6,775 bases of DNA, taken from Aeriscardovia sp. (GTDB lineage: Bacteria; Actinomycetota; Actinomycetes; Actinomycetales; Bifidobacteriaceae). Under the pieces are notes generated by a model. That model saw only the letters and a list, made by a program, of their open reading frames with translations. It was not told the origin of the DNA and did not search any database. Position 1 is the stretch's first letter; the number at the start of each line of letters is the position of its first letter. The translations under genes and the position numbers were made by a program. The DNA lies in assembly GCA_017538865.1 (NCBI GenBank), contig JAFYIA010000039.1, positions 1 through 6,775 of the forward strand, written 5' to 3'. Of the stretch, positions 1-6,096 are shown in pieces.

Positions 1-1911
1 ATGATCAAACCCGACATACGGAACGTAGCCATAATAGCCCACGTGGACCACGGCAAGACTACCCTTGTCGACGCCCTCCTCAGGCAGGCCCACGCCTTTT
101 CCGACAGGCAGAAGGTGCCCGAGCGGGTGATGGACAGCGGTGAGATAGAGAGGGAAAAGGGGATAACCATCCTGGCCAAGAACACCGCCATAAAGTACAG
201 CGGCAAGGCCGCAGGGGAATTGGGCCAGGAGAGCATCACCATAAACCTCATCGACACCCCGGGCCACGCCGACTTCGGGGGGGAAGTCGAGAGGGGCCTG
301 TCGATGGTGGACGGGGCGATCCTCCTGGTGGACGCATCTGAAGGGCCCCTCCCCCAGACCAGGTTCGTCCTGCGAAAGGCCCTGGAGGCGAAGCTGCCCA
401 TAATACTTGTGATAAACAAGACCGACAGGCCGGATTCCAGGATCGCCCAGGTGGTGGGCGAAACTACGGACCTGCTTTTGTCCCTGGCAGAAGACGTGAT
501 GGCGGAAGGGATTGAAGTCGACGTCGACAAGCTCTGCTCCCTGCCCGTCCTTTACGCCTGCGCCAAGGCGGGAAGGGCCGACACCGTACGCCCCAAAGAC
601 GGGCAGATGCCGGCCAACGAGGACTTGGAGCCCCTCTTCGCCGCCCTCGTAAACGAGATCCCCGCCCCCTCCTACGATCCGGATTCCCCCCTCCAGGCCC
701 TCGTGACCAATATCGATTCTTCCGACTTTTTGGGGCGTTTGGGGCTCATCCGCGTCTACAACGGGATGATTGAAAAGGGTAAGACCTACGGCCTGGTCAG
801 GGAAAAGGGGATGGAGAGCTTCAAAGTGACAGAGCTTCTCAGGACTTCCGGCCTTACCCGCGCCCCCTCCCCCGCCGCCGGCCCCGGAGACATCGTGGCC
901 GTGGCAGACGTGCAGGACATCATGATAGGCGAGAGCATAGTGGATCTGGACGATCCCAGGCCCCTCGGAGTGATCCACATAGACGAGCCGGCCATCTCCA
1001 TGACCTTCGGCGTGAACGATTCGCCTTTGGCGGGCACCGAGGGCAAAGACCACAAGCTCACAGCCAGGATGCTCAAAGACAGGCTGGACCGCGAGCTTGT
1101 GGGGAACGTGTCGATAAAGGTCCTCCCCACCGAAAGGCCCGACATGTGGAAAGTCATGGGCAGGGGCGAACTCGCGCTCTCGGTCCTGGCGGAGCAGATG
1201 AGGAGGGAGGGGTACGAGCTCACGCTCGGCCGCCCCCAGGTCGTCACCCGCAAAGGGGAATCGGGCGAGCTCCTCGAACCCTTCGAAGAGGCCACGGTGG
1301 ACGTGCCGAGCGAATTTGTGGGTGCCGTCAGCCAGCTCATGGCCCTTCGCAAAGGGGTCATGGTCTCGATGAAGGACCACGGATCCGGCTGGGTGCGCCT
1401 GGTCTTTTCCGTCCCCTCGAGGGGCCTTATAGGCATCAGGGCCAAGCTTTTGACCGACACCCACGGCACGGCCGTCAGTTCCTCCATCCTCACCGGCTAC
1501 AAGCCCTGGGGCGGGGAGATAGTTACAAGGCAGAGCGGGTCTATGGTCTCGGGCACCAGGGGGACCGCCACCCCTTACGCCATGCAGCACCTGCAGGCCA
1601 GGGGCGTCTTCTTCGTCGAGCCCCAGAGCCAGGTCTACGAAGGGCAGGTAGTGGGGATCGCCAATAAGCCCAGCGACCTGGACGTGAACATAACCGTGGC
1701 CAAGCATATGACCAATATGCGCTCCTCTACGGCCGACGTCCTTGAGACTTTGACCCCGCCCATAACCCTGAGCCTCGAAGAGGCGTTGGACTTTGCGGCG
1801 GAAGACGAGTGCGTGGAAGTCACCCCTGAAGCTATAAGGGTCAGGAAGATCATTTTGGATAGGGAGCAGTGGTACAAGTGGCGCGCCAGGCAGGCCAGGG
1901 AGGCCAAGTAG
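1..1911 (+). CDS. typA: Ribosome-associated translational GTPase TypA/BipA
   Basis: A 636-residue member of the EF-G-like TypA/BipA family, which binds the ribosome and aids 50S assembly and growth under stress in the cytoplasm. The GTPase motifs are complete: P-loop HVDHGKTT (residues 14-21), switch I region REKGITI (51-57), DTPGH (85-89) and NKTD (139-142), with CAK as the likely G5 element. The order G domain, beta-barrel domain, two alpha/beta domains and the BipA-specific C-terminal domain fits the continuous similarity to the end (PSRGLIGIR, TRGTATPYAM and the NMRSS region near the C-terminus). It is slightly longer than the roughly 600 residues of the E. coli protein, as is common in actinobacteria. 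The ATG is the first base of the window, so its promoter and ribosome site are not visible. The stop is TAG. The next gene begins inside its last codons. Confidence 0.97.
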   Translation: MIKPDIRNVAIIAHVDHGKTTLVDALLRQAHAFSDRQKVPERVMDSGEIEREKGITILAKNTAIKYSGKAAGELGQESITINLIDTPGHADFGGEVERGLSMVDGAILLVDASEGPLPQTRFVLRKALEAKLPIILVINKTDRPDSRIAQVVGETTDLLLSLAEDVMAEGIEVDVDKLCSLPVLYACAKAGRADTVRPKDGQMPANEDLEPLFAALVNEIPAPSYDPDSPLQALVTNIDSSDFLGRLGLIRVYNGMIEKGKTYGLVREKGMESFKVTELLRTSGLTRAPSPAAGPGDIVAVADVQDIMIGESIVDLDDPRPLGVIHIDEPAISMTFGVNDSPLAGTEGKDHKLTARMLKDRLDRELVGNVSIKVLPTERPDMWKVMGRGELALSVLAEQMRREGYELTLGRPQVVTRKGESGELLEPFEEATVDVPSEFVGAVSQLMALRKGVMVSMKDHGSGWVRLVFSVPSRGLIGIRAKLLTDTHGTAVSSSILTGYKPWGGEIVTRQSGSMVSGTRGTATPYAMQHLQARGVFFVEPQSQVYEGQVVGIANKPSDLDVNITVAKHMTNMRSSTADVLETLTPPITLSLEEALDFAAEDECVEVTPEAIRVRKIILDREQWYKWRARQAREAK

Positions 1912-2297
1912 GCAGGGCGGTTCTGGCCTGGGCCAGGATCGCGGCCTTCGGGGCCATCGCGGCCTTCCTGGGCACCGTAATTTCCAGGGACGGCGTCGAC
2001 GGGCCCTTTCCCTGGGGGCTGCTATGCTCCCTCCTCTTGGTCTTTTTGACCGCTCTCCTCGCCCGCCGCTGCCGCGGGATAGCCGGAGTGGGGGCGGGCC
2101 TGGTGTTTTCAAGCGCCTTGGCATGGATCCTGGCCCTCTCCCCGGGGGCCGGAGGGAGCATCCTGGTTCCTGTGGCCTCCCCCGCCTTCACCACCTTTTT
2201 CAGCGCTTCTGCCGGATACATCTGGCTTTTCGGAATGATAGCCGTACAGGTCGTAGCGGCGCTCCTTCCCAGAAAATGGTTTCCAGCCAAAAAATAG
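1869..2297 (+). CDS. Small four-helix membrane protein, DUF6113-like
   Basis: A 142-residue predicted inner-membrane protein of unknown function. Hydrophobic segments lie at about residues 17-37, 48-65, 70-91 and 114-133, and the tail ends in basic residues (PRKWFPAKK). The segment with SPGAGGSILVP followed by a GYIWLFG helix resembles actinobacterial DUF6113 proteins; this is recalled family knowledge, not a database match. The start is uncertain. GTG 1869 and GTG 1878 are in frame, and both lie inside the typA coding region, so the gene overlaps typA by 34 to 43 bases and is probably translationally coupled to it. No well-spaced Shine-Dalgarno marks either start. The codon pattern and the four clean membrane spans argue that it is real. 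The stop is TAG at 2295-2297. Confidence 0.72.
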   Translation: MVQVARQAGQGGQVGRAVLAWARIAAFGAIAAFLGTVISRDGVDGPFPWGLLCSLLLVFLTALLARRCRGIAGVGAGLVFSSALAWILALSPGAGGSILVPVASPAFTTFFSASAGYIWLFGMIAVQVVAALLPRKWFPAKK

Positions 2298-2314
2298 CCG
2301 CGCGGCTTTAGAAT
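2296..2314 (+). promoter_or_regulatory. Possible leaderless promoter of the xth gene with a 12-bp palindrome
   Basis: TAGAAT at 2309-2314 matches the sigma-70-type -10 consensus at five of six positions, and its last base is eight bases before the ATG at 2323. Transcription would then begin at or within a base or two of the start codon, giving a leaderless or near-leaderless mRNA, a common arrangement in actinobacteria. No Shine-Dalgarno precedes this ATG, which fits. A perfect palindrome AGCCGCGCGGCT (2296-2307) lies in the spacer just upstream and could be an operator or a very weak stem. No good -35 is visible. This is inference from position and motif only. Confidence 0.35.
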
Positions 2315-2322
2315 AAGTACCG

Positions 2323-3156
2323 ATGACGACGCTTATTTCCACATCGAACCTGAACGGCCTGAGGGCCGCCTGGAGGAAAGGGCTGGGAAGCTGGATAGGG
2401 GAGTTCCTCCCGGACGTCTTGTGCGCCCAGGAGGTCCGGGCCCCCGAGTCCGCCTTGGGCCCGATTATTTCAGGCATCTCCGGCATCTACTCTTCCAAAG
2501 GCAAAAAGCTCTACACCGCCCACCAGGTCTGCAGGGTCCCGGGGAGGGCCGGGGTGGCGGTCTTCAGCGTCTTCCCCTTTGAAAGCCTGTCTTTCGGGCT
2601 GGAGGGCTTGGACGAGGACGTGGACACCGGTAGGTGGATTGAGGCCGGGGTCCGCTTCAAAAGCGGAATGTCGGTGACGATCGTGTGCGCCTACGTCCAC
2701 TCCGGAGACAGCGCCGACGGGGAGAAGATGGCCCAAAAATACCGCTTTCTCGACCGGGCCACTTCGAGGATTGAAGAGCTCCTGCTGAGAGGGGGAGGGG
2801 AGATTCTCATATGCGGGGATCTCAACATCGCTCACACCCCTCTGGACATCAAGAACGCCAAAGAGAACCTGAAGAGCTCGGGCTTCCTTCCCGAAGAGCG
2901 CTCGTACCTGGACAAGTGGCTTTCTTTGGGCCTCAAAGACGAAGTCAGGGACTTGCGGGGCGCCGGCCAGGGGCCCTACTCCTGGTGGAGCTACAGGGGT
3001 CGGGCGTTCGACAGGGATGCGGGGTGGAGGCTTGACTACGAGCTGGCGACCCCGGGGCTGGCGAAGAGGGCGGAAGGGTTTTCCATCTACAGGGCCCCTA
3101 GCTATAGCCAGCGTTTCAGCGACCACGCTCCGGTGAGCGTCGAATACGAGTGCTAG
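2323..3156 (+). CDS. xth: Exonuclease III-family AP endonuclease
   Basis: A 277-residue member of the exonuclease III (XthA/ExoA) branch of the endonuclease/exonuclease/phosphatase superfamily, acting in base excision repair by cutting DNA at abasic sites and trimming 3' blocked ends. The active site is complete: N9 and N11 in SNLNGLRAA, E37 in CAQEVRA, Y124 in CAYVHSG, D166 and N168 in GDLNIAHTPLDIKNAK, D238 in WRLDYELA, and D267/H268 in SDHAPVSV. Metal-binding and catalytic positions all agree with the family, so the enzyme should be active. The length is close to the usual 250-270. The ATG has no clear ribosome site and may be used in a leaderless transcript. The next gene's Shine-Dalgarno overlaps this stop codon, so the two are probably coupled. 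Confidence 0.95.
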   Translation: MTTLISTSNLNGLRAAWRKGLGSWIGEFLPDVLCAQEVRAPESALGPIISGISGIYSSKGKKLYTAHQVCRVPGRAGVAVFSVFPFESLSFGLEGLDEDVDTGRWIEAGVRFKSGMSVTIVCAYVHSGDSADGEKMAQKYRFLDRATSRIEELLLRGGGEILICGDLNIAHTPLDIKNAKENLKSSGFLPEERSYLDKWLSLGLKDEVRDLRGAGQGPYSWWSYRGRAFDRDAGWRLDYELATPGLAKRAEGFSIYRAPSYSQRFSDHAPVSVEYEC

Positions 3157-3167
3157 GAGGAAGAGTG
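3155..3167 (+). promoter_or_regulatory. Ribosome binding site deciding the DUF3710 start
   Basis: AGGAGG at 3155-3160 overlaps the TAG stop of xth and is followed four bases later by GTG 3165. An upstream in-frame GTG at 3150 lies before this Shine-Dalgarno and would not be served by it. The GTG 3165 start gives an N-terminus beginning with formyl-Met then FKKREKK, like the short FRRRKK-type starts of DUF3710 relatives. Confidence 0.7.
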
Positions 3168-3911
3168 TTTAAAAAGCGGGAGAAAAAGGCTGAGGCCAAA
3201 GAAGAGCTGAAAGAGGAAAAAGCGGAGGCTGAAGAGAGGGACGTAGAGGAAGAAGAGCTGGAAGAGAGCGAGGAGGGCCCGCAGCGGCCCGGGCCTTATG
3301 ACGCGTCGGATCCGGATGCCCCCGAAGGGGAATACCTCGACTTGGGAGCGTTGAAGATCCTGGGCAAGCCCGGCCTCTCCATGCACCTTTCCCCCTCCCC
3401 CGACAGGAAGAGCATAGTCGACCTCACCTTCAGCTACGGATCTTCCTCGCTCAAGCTCACCCTCCTGGCTTCCCCGAGAAGGGTGAAGTTCTGGGAGGAG
3501 CTGAGGAGAGACATCCTCTCCTCCCAGAAAGGATCTAGGGAGGCCGAAGGGGCCTTCGGGCCTGAAATCTTCTTCGAGACCAAGGTTAGGGAAGGGGTGG
3601 AAATCCCCACGAGGATTGTGGGAGTGGACGGCCCGCGCTGGATGCTCCGGGGGATCTTTGCGGGTCCTGCGGCCACGGGCGGGGAGGAAAAGGAGTTCCT
3701 CGACAGTTTCTTTTCTACCGTGATCGCCGACAGGGGCAAAGAACCCCTCGCCCCCGGCGATCCCGTCCCGCTTATCTTCCCCCCCCAGCTCCTTCCTGAG
3801 AACATGGCAAAAGCCGCCGCGGGCCAGGGGCCCGAAATGGCAGACGTCAAAACCAGGCAGAGCGTTCAGGAGACCCTGGAGAGGGGCCCCATGTTTACGG
3901 AAATCCGCTGA
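3165..3911 (+). CDS. DUF3710 family protein
   Basis: An actinobacterial protein of unknown function, 248 residues from the preferred GTG at 3165 (253 from GTG 3150). The first 50 or so residues are extremely rich in Lys and Glu and likely disordered or helical. The conserved DUF3710 core follows: DLGALKI near the start, RRVKFWEELRRDI, then GVEIPTRIVGVDGPRWMLRG, and a long acidic-to-Pro segment. It ends with the family-typical tail ETLERGP..TEIR directly before TGA 3909-3911. Because the tail is where relatives end, this TGA is a genuine stop and serves as the in-window control for the two in-frame TGA codons further on. No membrane segment or signal peptide is seen. In mycobacteria relatives sit near dut and the DUF3159 gene (Rv2696c/Rv2693c region), consistent with the DUF3159 neighbour here. 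A C8 run at 3779-3786 lies within the coding region. Confidence 0.9.
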   Translation: MFKKREKKAEAKEELKEEKAEAEERDVEEEELEESEEGPQRPGPYDASDPDAPEGEYLDLGALKILGKPGLSMHLSPSPDRKSIVDLTFSYGSSSLKLTLLASPRRVKFWEELRRDILSSQKGSREAEGAFGPEIFFETKVREGVEIPTRIVGVDGPRWMLRGIFAGPAATGGEEKEFLDSFFSTVIADRGKEPLAPGDPVPLIFPPQLLPENMAKAAAGQGPEMADVKTRQSVQETLERGPMFTEIR

Positions 3912-3933
3912 CTAGGCGAAAGCAAAGGGGAGA

Positions 3934-4710
3934 ATGGAAGAAGAGTCCGAAAAGAGGAAAGCGAGGAGGGTGGTTTCTTCCGCCTTCCAGCCAGCCGACG
4001 CGCCCGAAGATCGGGGCCGGCCCGAGGCGAGGGGCGGGGGAAAGAAAGGCTTCGCCTCTATAGCCCAGAGCGACACTTTTTCGTTCATGGACGCCGTCGG
4101 AGGATGGAGGGGGATCTTTGAGGCGGTTGGCCCCAGCGCCATATTCCTCATCCTCTTCATCTGCACCCGCAAGCTCTCCATAGCCGTAGTCTGCTCGATA
4201 GGGATCTCCCTGTTCTTCATAGCATGGCGGTTCATAATGCGCGAGAAGATGAGGAGCGCGGTCATAGGCCTCATCCTCTCGGCCATATACCTCGGGGCGG
4301 CGGCAGTCAGCCACAGCGCCAGAAACTACTACCTGCCGGCCTTCATTTTGGACTTCTGCGCTGTCGTAATCTTTCTTATAACCCTCCTTTGCAGGTTCCC
4401 CATCCTTGGGATCCTGGTGGAGTTTTTCCACACCCCCCCGAAAAACGGCCTCCGGGCCTGGGCCAGGGAGTGGAACGGGGATAAGTTTCTTCACAAGGCC
4501 TATATGAGAGCCACCTGGGTGTGGGTGGCGCTCTTTTGCATCCGCCTTGTGATAGAGGTTCCCTTCTACTTTGCAAACAATATAGACGTCTTGGGGACGC
4601 TCCACCTGGTCTTGGGAATTCCGCTCTACGCCGTGACGGTGTGGGCGTGCTGGATGATAATCTCCCCCCAGATAAAGAGGGTAGACAGGCTCAGGAAATA
4701 TGGCGGCTAA
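3934..4710 (+). CDS. DUF3159 family integral membrane protein
   Basis: A 258-residue actinobacterial membrane protein of unknown function. A charged cytoplasmic N-terminus (about 1-55) leads to the family motif region around MDAVGGWRGIFEAVGPS and then hydrophobic helices at roughly 61-77, 81-99, 108-126, 132-153, 192-212 and 218-243. Between helices four and five is the conserved soluble piece HTPPKNGLRAWAREWN. ATG 3934 is preceded by the purine-rich AAAGGGGAGA, an adequate ribosome site, and lies 22 bases after the DUF3710 stop. Its 3' end overlaps the RNA methyltransferase start by 11 bases, so the two are translationally coupled. Co-occurrence of DUF3710, DUF3159 and this methyltransferase is recurrent in actinobacteria, but no shared function is established. 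Confidence 0.9.
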   Translation: MEEESEKRKARRVVSSAFQPADAPEDRGRPEARGGGKKGFASIAQSDTFSFMDAVGGWRGIFEAVGPSAIFLILFICTRKLSIAVVCSIGISLFFIAWRFIMREKMRSAVIGLILSAIYLGAAAVSHSARNYYLPAFILDFCAVVIFLITLLCRFPILGILVEFFHTPPKNGLRAWAREWNGDKFLHKAYMRATWVWVALFCIRLVIEVPFYFANNIDVLGTLHLVLGIPLYAVTVWACWMIISPQIKRVDRLRKYGG

Positions 4711-5248
4711 AGAATATAGGGTCCTGATCGAAAGGTTTGCAGATCAGGGGCGGTGCGTGGCGCACGTTGAAGGGCGCGTAGTTTTCGTGCGCTTCGCCCT
4801 TCCGGGGGAGGACGTGCTGATCTGCGTGGACGAGCCTGCGAGGCCTTCCGACAAGTTCTGGACGGGGGAGGTAAAAGAAGTCTATAAGGCGTCGCCCTTC
4901 AGGGTCGCCCCGTCATGGCCCGAGGCCGGCCCCGTCTCCCAGGGGGGCGGCCTGGGAGGGGCGGACCTTTGCCATGTGAGCCTGGAAGGGCAGATCGAGT
5001 GGAAGAGGCGGGTGATAGAGGCCCAGCTCGAGCGGCTGGGCGGAGTTGAGGCCGAGTGCCCGGTGGAGAGGCTGCAGTTCGATATCGACAACGGCGGCCT
5101 GCACTGGAGGAGCAGGATAGAGCTGGTCGCCAACCCGCAGGGATTTCCCTCCATGCGAAAGCGCGGGAGCCGGGATTTAGTCCCAATCCGCACCATGCCC
5201 CTCTGCTCTTCGGAGCTTCTAGATGAGGCGGACAAGGCCGGGATCTGA
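4700..5248 (+). CDS. RNA methyltransferase (TrmA/RlmD superfamily), N-terminal part ending at an in-frame TGA
   Basis: The first 182 codons of what looks like a single gene of 404 codons (4700-5914). It holds a TRAM RNA-binding domain (about residues 6-60; GRCVAHVEGRVVFVR and ALPGEDV), then the linker with GGADLCHVSLEGQIEWKRRVIEAQL and the central beta region (HWRSRIELVAN, a typical actinobacterial version). The full protein would transfer a methyl group from S-adenosylmethionine to C5 of a uridine in tRNA or 23S rRNA; the exact target cannot be told. The piece stops at TGA 5246-5248 (codon 183), before the SAM-binding and catalytic motifs, so alone it should be inactive. The same frame, without any shift, continues into those motifs. 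ATG 4700 overlaps the DUF3159 gene; a short AGGA precedes it. The canonical four-cysteine iron-sulfur signature of RlmD is not seen. Confidence 0.85.
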   Translation: MAAKEYRVLIERFADQGRCVAHVEGRVVFVRFALPGEDVLICVDEPARPSDKFWTGEVKEVYKASPFRVAPSWPEAGPVSQGGGLGGADLCHVSLEGQIEWKRRVIEAQLERLGGVEAECPVERLQFDIDNGGLHWRSRIELVANPQGFPSMRKRGSRDLVPIRTMPLCSSELLDEADKAGI

Positions 5249-5278
5249 TGCGGGGGCCTTCCTCCAAATGCCCCCGTG
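5246..5278 (+). other. In-frame TGA followed immediately by a GC-rich hairpin
   Basis: TGA 5246-5248 splits the methyltransferase frame. Directly after it, CGGGGGC (5251-5257) pairs perfectly with GCCCCCG (5270-5276), extended outward by two G-U pairs (5250/5277 and 5249/5278). The loop has 12 bases (5258-5269). The hairpin contains the first in-frame GTG after the stop (5276-5278) in its 3' arm. It has no T-run and is not a terminator. The short stop-to-loop distance (nine bases) and a loop opening without G do not match the bacterial SECIS consensus. The stem and its position are observed; any role in readthrough is inference. Confidence 0.6.
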
Positions 5279-5914
5279 AGGCTTTCCATTGGCTCTAGAG
5301 GAGGAGGGGATTTTTCTATAGCCGTAGGAGGCAAAGTAGTGGCGGGCCGAGAGAAGCTCGCCGAGGAAGTGGCCTTGGGGGATCGCCGTTACCGTTACGA
5401 GGTGCGCCAGGACTGCTTCTGGCAGGTCCACGTCCTTGCCGCGCAGACTTTGGCTTCCAATGTCTTTTCCCTTGCCAGCAAGTTTTCCGGGGTGCGCGCA
5501 TGGGATCTCTATTCGGGTTCAGGACTGTTTACCCTGCCCCTTGGAACGCTGTTTAAGGAAGTCAAAAGCGTGGAGCAGTCCCCCCTGGCCGTAGCGGCTG
5601 CGAGAAAGAACGCCGGGAAGGATCCAAAATTCGATATAAGGCGCGGGGAGGTGTCCAAAGCAATCCCGTCTTTGGGGGATTCTCCCGACCTCGTAGTGGC
5701 AGATCCCTCGCGCTCTGGCTTGGGAAGGGAAGTCTGCCGAGAGTTGGGCCGGAAGAGCGTGCCCGCACTTATATACGTCTCCTGCAATCCTACGACTTTC
5801 GCCAGAGACTGTGCATTTTTAAGAGGGGAGGGGTATTCCCTCTCCTCTCTTAAAGGTTTTGACCTCTATCCCTCTACGCATCACGCCGAGGTTATGGGCC
5901 TGTTTTTGAAGTAG
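5276..5914 (+). CDS. RNA methyltransferase (TrmA/RlmD superfamily), C-terminal catalytic part in the same frame
   Basis: The catalytic half of the interrupted methyltransferase, in the same frame as the TRAM half. Numbering from ATG 4700, it has FWQVH with Q242 (motif X, SAM contact), the SAM-binding loop WDLYSGSGLF with D269, DPSRSGLG with D335, the SCNP catalytic loop with nucleophile C362, and the general base E397 in HHAEVM. All active-site residues of the uridine-C5 class are therefore present and undamaged. The open frame runs from 5249; GTG 5276 is the first possible start but is buried in a hairpin and lacks a Shine-Dalgarno. GTG 5339, preceded by AGGAGG, is a far better independent start. 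Intact motifs suggest either a very recent nonsense mutation, readthrough of the TGA, or separate translation of this half. The stop is TAG. Confidence 0.85.
   Translation: MRLSIGSRGGGDFSIAVGGKVVAGREKLAEEVALGDRRYRYEVRQDCFWQVHVLAAQTLASNVFSLASKFSGVRAWDLYSGSGLFTLPLGTLFKEVKSVEQSPLAVAAARKNAGKDPKFDIRRGEVSKAIPSLGDSPDLVVADPSRSGLGREVCRELGRKSVPALIYVSCNPTTFARDCAFLRGEGYSLSSLKGFDLYPSTHHAEVMGLFLK
5326..5341 (+). promoter_or_regulatory. Internal ribosome site and GTG restart in the methyltransferase frame
   Basis: AGGAGG at 5326-5331 is followed after seven bases by GTG 5339-5341, in the methyltransferase frame. This is the best Shine-Dalgarno and start pair in the gene and could allow translation of the catalytic domain (191 residues, beginning before the FWQVH motif) independently of the TGA at 5246. 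In a gene this rich in Gly codons (GTA GGA GGC) the match may be coincidental. Confidence 0.4.
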
Positions 5915-5948
5915 CCCTCCTTCTAAATTTTTAGCCGGGGTTGCCAGA

Positions 5949-5978
5949 TTGAAAAAGGCTGCATTTTTCAGCTGTAAA
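5949..5978 (+). promoter_or_regulatory. Candidate promoter of the secreted-protein gene
   Basis: TTGAAA (5949-5954) and TGTAAA (5973-5978), 18 bases apart, resemble -35 and -10 elements at five and four of six positions. They lie in the AT-rich gap after the methyltransferase. The match is weak, and an AT-rich gap will offer others, for example an extended -10-like TGGTAATAC at 6006-6014. No rho-independent terminator for the upstream genes was found in this gap. Confidence 0.25.
5950..5970. repeat. Inverted repeat, 7-bp arms
   Basis: TGAAAAA (5950-5956) and TTTTTCA (5964-5970) form a perfect inverted repeat around a seven-base centre. It overlaps the candidate -35 and spacer, so it could be an operator. 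The stem is almost all A-T and too weak to act as a terminator. Confidence 0.4.
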
Positions 5979-5981
5979 CAT

Positions 5982-5998
5982 AATTTTTATTAAAAATT
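5982..5998. repeat. Perfect AT-only palindrome, 17 bases
   Basis: AATTTTTA and TAAAAATT (8-bp arms) flank a single T. The symmetry is exact and lies just downstream of the candidate -10. It may be a regulator site or simply AT-rich, bent intergenic DNA. Confidence 0.4.
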
Positions 5999-6072
5999 TA
6001 TGAATTGGTAATACATTTAAACCTCTCAAGGTCAAATTGATAAAAGAGATTCCCTTCGAGGGCTTTCAGCTG

Positions 6073-6088
6073 TTTTTTTGGGGGGGGG
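6073..6088 (+). repeat. T7G9 homopolymer tract upstream of the secreted-protein start
   Basis: Seven T (6073-6079) followed by nine G (6080-6088). It lies eight bases before ATG 6097 and 17 before GTG 6106. If translation instead begins at TTG 6037, which has AAGG five bases upstream and is in frame, the tract is inside the coding region and a change in its length would shift the frame. It is the longest homopolymer noticed in the window. Confidence 0.85.
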
Positions 6089-6089
6089 T

Positions 6090-6096
6090 AGGAAGG
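6090..6096 (+). promoter_or_regulatory. Ribosome binding site of the secreted-protein gene
   Basis: AGGAAGG abuts ATG 6097 with no spacer but stands nine bases before the in-frame GTG 6106, which favours GTG 6106 as the real start. For ATG 6097 the preceding G tract would have to act as the ribosome site, which would make start efficiency depend on tract length. Confidence 0.5.

Noticed and set aside
518..529. GTCGACGTCGAC tandem palindrome in typA
   Set aside because: It encodes Val-Asp-Val-Asp in the reading frame and is best explained by codon choice.
786..1493. Long open frame on the minus strand inside typA (235 codons)
   Set aside because: It is antisense to a strongly conserved gene, its product is a low-complexity Ser/Arg/Pro-rich string without any domain, and long antisense frames are expected in GC-rich DNA.
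2470..3126. Minus-strand open frame opposite the AP endonuclease (218 codons)
   Set aside because: The opposite frame has all exonuclease III active-site residues. This one has no recognisable domain and is rich in Pro, Arg and Gly, as GC-rich shadows are.
3895..4605. Minus-strand open frame opposite DUF3159 (236 codons)
   Set aside because: It is a shadow of a well-supported membrane protein gene and shows no motif or ribosome site.
5246..5278. TGA as a selenocysteine codon in the methyltransferase
   Set aside because: The position is not a catalytic cysteine (that is C362), the family is not known to contain selenocysteine, and the hairpin fails the bacterial SECIS rules for loop distance and loop G. 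It remains only as something to exclude by a genome search for selA/selB/selC.
5248..5298. Overlapping TGATG as a coupled start of a new frame
   Set aside because: The ATG at 5248 opens frame 1, which ends at a TAG after about 16 codons and does not encode the methyltransferase motifs.
5915..5990. Rho-independent terminator after the methyltransferase
   Set aside because: No GC-rich stem followed by a T-run was found; the inverted repeats there are almost entirely A-T.
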